Source: an uncultured Bacillota bacterium
GTDB taxonomy: Bacteria; Bacillota; Dehalobacteriia; UBA4068
Length of the DNA stretch: 7,287 nucleotides
Reading direction: 5' to 3'
NCBI GenBank assembly: GCA_934427095.1
Contig: CAKRYM010000074.1
Location: 1 to 7,287 of the forward strand
Part shown: positions 5,701 to 7,287 of the stretch, in pieces
How the letters are laid out: each line of letters opens with the position of its first letter
How positions within the stretch are numbered: the stretch's first letter is position 1
Program-made: the position numbers and the translations under genes
Notes under the pieces: model-generated
The model's database searches: none
What the model saw: only the letters and a program-made list of their open reading frames with translations
What the model was told of the DNA's origin: nothing

Positions 5701-7287
5701 TGCTTTGGCTGATGGCAGCGGTTTTGGCTATCAGGACAATACCAGTCTGAATCCTTCCGCTACGGAACAGGGATTTAGGGCTTTGATTTCCTTAGCTCAG
5801 GTCATGACCACGGGGAAAGCCTATAATGTGTATGATTTCTATGGCAATGCGCCCAGCGTGACCTTGCGGGAAACGGTTAACGGTACCATTTCCGTGGATA
5901 ACCGTTATGCTAAGGCAGAGGATATCGTCACCATTACCGTAAATCCTGCATTGGGCTTTGCCTTGGATGAGCTTCAGGTGATGGGCAAAGACGGCGCCGT
6001 TGCTTGGCAGGAAAAGCAAGAAAATGTGTATACCTTTACCATGCCTGAGGGTAGCGTGGTGATTTCCGCTACCTTTAAAGTAGCGGAAGATGCAGTAGAT
6101 AGCGTGGTTAAGGCTATGGAAGCCTTGACGGTGAAGGACGCTTCGGAAAAGACCTTGGCAGAATTTGAAGCCATTAAGTCTGCTTATGCTGAGCTGACCC
6201 CGGCTGAAAAAGAAGAGATCAGTGCAGAATACGCTGAATTCCAGGCAAAAGTTGAGGCTTTCTCTGACTATTTGGACGACGCCATTTTAGACGCCAAAGA
6301 CGAATTGGAAGAATATTTCGATAAGCTGGATGACGACGATTACACCGCCAGCAATTGGAAGAAGATCGAGGATATTTATGAAGACGCCCTGGATGATTTA
6401 GACCGGGCGGAAACAGAAGAAGAAGTGGCGGATATCCTGAAGGATGCCAAACGGCAAATGGACGCAGTCAAAGAAGGCTCCATGGAAGTAAGCTTCCGTT
6501 TAATCGGTGACTTTGTCCATGATAAGGCTTCCAAACATGAAGAATATGTCACTTGGATTGAAACCACGGATTATGAATTAGACGCCGGGAATACGGTGTA
6601 TGATTTGTTCCGTCTGGCCTTGGATGACGCAGGCTTGGATGATAAAGGGGCCCGCAACAATTACGTTACCTCGATTCAGGCACCGGACATTCTGGGCGGT
6701 TACTGGTTAGAAGCTGAGGATAACGGTCCCAATTCTGGTTGGCAGTATACGGTAAACGGCAAACATCCCAGCTCCCCTATGAAGGACTATGAGCTGGAGG
6801 ATGGGGATGAGGTCATCTGGCATTATGTGGATGACTATGCTGATGAAGAGGATGAAGAAACCTGGCTGGAAGCTGAGGACATCAGCCCCAAAGAATATGC
6901 CAAGGATCATTTGGACGACATCCTGAGTGTAGGGGCCCATGGTTCTGTTTCTCCCAAATTGTCTGTGAACGACTTGGGGGACGACGTTACCTTTACCTTT
7001 ACTCCGGATGATGGGTACAAGGTACTCAATGTGAAGGTGGATGGTGTTTCCAAAGGCGCCATCACCAAATACACCTATAAAGATCTGGCTTTGGATAGCC
7101 GCATTTCCGTGACCTTTACCAGCGCCAATGGGGAAAGCGTTTATTACTATGATGTAAACAGCAGCGACTGGTATTATGACGCGGTGCAGTATATGACCGA
7201 AGAAGGTCTCATGGATGGCTTGGGTAACAATTATTTTGGCCCCGGAGAGCCCATGAGCCGCGCAATGCTGGTGACGGTGTTGTACCG
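2648..7287 (+). CDS. Giant secreted SLH-anchored protein with transcobalamin-like alpha-barrel plus DUF4430 (3' end outside window)
   Basis: Open for 1546 codons with no stop, and cut inside its SLH domain. Order of parts: signal peptide (1-26); DUF4430-like domain (29-157); Ig-like and atrophied-Ig domains (159-776); alpha/alpha barrel (780-1068); Bacterial-repeat beta domain (1069-1145); acidic helical, FIVAR-like segment (1146-1277); clear DUF4430 (1279-1397); second beta repeat (about 1425-1497); SLH from 1502. The barrel plus DUF4430 pairing is the plan of animal intrinsic factor and transcobalamin, which hold B12 between an alpha6/alpha6 barrel and a DUF4430-type beta domain. The SLH domain implies attachment to the cell wall. 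The gene is preceded by a cobalamin riboswitch and a strong Shine-Dalgarno site. I infer a surface corrinoid-binding protein made under B12 limitation. A generic adhesin or S-layer protein is the alternative. The gene and architecture are secure; the ligand is not. Confidence 0.9.
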   Translation, partial: MKRKSIFLLFLVMLVLCLLPVGSGLANSDTITVYVSIVDQGEFVTGSDGDSTLVVYAPVEVADQNANSGFDVDDVLYAAHEAFYPGGAAEGYKASSGYLSTLWGDSSGSFGFYVNHVAAWDLNESVNDKDHVYAFIYQDQGRWSDLYSYFDQTTAKVAGGEELTLTLSACGMMSPVSPYKWAEITIDGEKTHWMTNDEGQVTISFSQAGTYLVSAVSDSDILTPAICFVTVAGEDESAAIYVAEDKAALTLPTTTTEDLILPKTGESGRTRITWESNKPQVISNSGKITRSATEEVVTLTATITYGSITDSKTFTLTVPALSDAELLAAAVAALTEAAPITPNQWNASFDGPGDTDITQLAQSLVDEVVSGVTVGNTVTSLNANVAEDGSITYTNAEESGDVTFSLSIGEENTTVTVNVTVAALTQTRQAELDRVAALVADAILKDNASLSDIRSDLDLSLNEIESDAIAYYVISAKFSVPQEYRAYLKCMGDIGDVTRPAYGAGNASFNLEVTLTWNTMWEDMMGDYFNYVGLIPKDKVFSIPITITAFTEEEYQGAKTQVDEALAAFSTDSITYFADRTQVANLSAVTENLMLPSVDGFSAEWTTSDPDVVAAPSYKTGRAVVTRPGVGEEDAICTLTLTLSLDGYSNSKEIPVTVKALTEEEIATEQAKIQQVADALTFDVIRKDNLFAAAVSTDLYLWRSAKLGESIAWSKSASPLTGYAIDWEYTENIGQYGKVTQGEKDVQVNLKATVYSADKGSYTQAVDVVIPMTILGTGSDGTFAVMETLLENIAASYTERTEDWQVMDMGAYAAYAPASSHQLTESAKAAYLASATAAIASAEKDTDIAKAVLGLSAIGVDVTTLDNQGATLNAITELNGMEQSSSVWRAPYTLAAYNQGDYATDTYEQALLDALLAAQNDNGSWTEYGDSVQSTANVLAALAFYQEDARVAAAIEKAVNFLGTQQQADGSFDAYGYGADANTQAMVIVGLAAVGVNPDTDARFIKNGNSVLDALLSFALADGSGFGYQDNTSLNPSATEQGFRALISLAQVMTTGKAYNVYDFYGNAPSVTLRETVNGTISVDNRYAKAEDIVTITVNPALGFALDELQVMGKDGAVAWQEKQENVYTFTMPEGSVVISATFKVAEDAVDSVVKAMEALTVKDASEKTLAEFEAIKSAYAELTPAEKEEISAEYAEFQAKVEAFSDYLDDAILDAKDELEEYFDKLDDDDYTASNWKKIEDIYEDALDDLDRAETEEEVADILKDAKRQMDAVKEGSMEVSFRLIGDFVHDKASKHEEYVTWIETTDYELDAGNTVYDLFRLALDDAGLDDKGARNNYVTSIQAPDILGGYWLEAEDNGPNSGWQYTVNGKHPSSPMKDYELEDGDEVIWHYVDDYADEEDEETWLEAEDISPKEYAKDHLDDILSVGAHGSVSPKLSVNDLGDDVTFTFTPDDGYKVLNVKVDGVSKGAITKYTYKDLALDSRISVTFTSANGESVYYYDVNSSDWYYDAVQYMTEEGLMDGLGNNYFGPGEPMSRAMLVTVLY
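2732..3118 (+). other. N-terminal DUF4430-like domain (residues 29-157)
   Basis: It starts as a beta strand (DTITVYVSIV), then has VVYAPVEV, a helix FDVDDVLYAAHEAF, the strand FGFYVNHVAAW and DKDHVYAFIY. This follows the DUF4430 order of strand, 'xTVxDvL' helix, 'GWxYxVNG', and 'DGDxVxwxY', with substitutions. I read it as a divergent DUF4430-like unit. The call rests on pattern, not on a profile search. Confidence 0.5.
3122..4975 (+). other. Stalk of Ig-like and atrophied Ig-like domains (residues 159-776)
   Basis: The first unit (159-231) reads LTLTLSACG to YLVSAVSDS and resembles a bacterial Ig or carboxypeptidase-regulatory beta sandwich. The second (about 245-318) has DLILPKTG, ITWESNKPQVIS, GKITR and KTFTLTV, the signature of atrophied bacterial Ig domains. 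A comparable unit recurs at about 580-660 (NLMLPSV, AEWTTSDPDVVAAP, SKEIPVTVKAL). Between them are less recognisable beta-rich units and short helical linkers (DAELLAAAVAAL, EEEYQGAKTQVDEALAAF, EEEIATEQAKIQQVADAL). The run probably spaces the head domains along the cell surface. Confidence 0.6.
4985..5851 (+). other. Alpha/alpha-barrel domain, prenyltransferase/terpenoid-cyclase-like fold (residues 780-1068)
   Basis: About 290 residues of alternating helices carry Gly-rich turns of the QW/prenyltransferase-repeat type: AQNDNGSW (918-925), TQQQADGSF (963-971) and ALADGSGFGY (1019-1028). Each is followed by a helix rich in Ala and Leu (for example STANVLAALAFY and NTQAMVIVGLAAVG). No DxDD catalytic motif of class II terpene cyclases is present, so a binding role is more likely than catalysis. 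The same fold forms the alpha domain of intrinsic factor and transcobalamin. Confidence 0.75.
6482..6838 (+). other. DUF4430 domain (residues 1279-1397)
   Basis: Clear family features: MEVSFRLIGDF as first strand, then AGNTVYDLFRLALDDAGL, then NSGWQYTVNGKHPSSPMKDY, and ELEDGDEVIWHYVDDY. In animal B12 carriers this domain closes over the ligand held on the alpha-barrel. Here it is separated from the barrel by about 210 residues (a beta repeat plus an acidic helical region), a longer link than in the animal proteins. Confidence 0.88.
7151..7287 (+). other. First SLH repeat, truncated by window end (residues 1502-1546)
   Basis: The sequence DVNSSDWYYDAVQYMTEEGL continues to a glycine turn, then YFGPGEPMSRAMLVTVLY, which matches the SLH consensus closely. 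SLH domains bind cell-wall secondary polymers or modified peptidoglycan. They usually come in threes, so perhaps 100-150 more residues should lie beyond the window. Confidence 0.95.

Noticed and set aside
4985..5851. The barrel as an active terpene or squalene cyclase
   Set aside because: Only the fold-type repeats are visible. There is no DxDD motif, and the protein is exported and wall-anchored, so a binding role fits better.

Overview
The window looks like a chromosomal stretch from a member of the Bacillota. The evidence is a lepA gene of ordinary length, a clostridial/Negativicutes-style cobalamin riboswitch, strong Shine-Dalgarno sites, and a very large secreted protein ending in an S-layer homology (SLH) domain. 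The LepA N-terminal wording leans toward Negativicutes, but I cannot fix the class from sequence alone. All recognisable genes are on the + strand.

Layout. Positions 1-288 hold the C-terminal end of a polytopic membrane protein, most likely the lipid II flippase MurJ, cut by the window edge. After a 42-nt gap comes complete lepA (331-2124, elongation factor 4). A 523-nt non-coding stretch follows (2125-2647). It holds a candidate promoter, a well-conserved adenosylcobalamin-type riboswitch (about 2246-2499), a long terminator-like hairpin (2497-2528), a second GC-rich hairpin with a mutually exclusive alternative pairing (2569-2612), and a strong ribosome binding site. From 2648 to the window end (7287) one reading frame stays open for 1546 codons without a stop. 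I translated it by hand throughout.

The large protein has, in order: a signal peptide; an N-terminal domain resembling DUF4430; a run of Ig-like domains; an alpha/alpha-barrel domain of the prenyltransferase/terpenoid-cyclase-like fold; a Bacterial-repeat-type beta domain; an acidic helical FIVAR-like segment; a clear DUF4430 domain; a second beta repeat; and the start of an SLH domain. An alpha-barrel plus DUF4430 is the two-domain plan of animal intrinsic factor and transcobalamin, which clamp vitamin B12 between the domains. Because the gene sits behind a B12 riboswitch, the best reading is a cell-surface corrinoid-capture protein made when B12 is scarce. That function is inferred, not shown.

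The left part (murJ, lepA) is housekeeping. The riboswitch and the surface protein form a separate transcription unit whose downstream partners lie outside the window.
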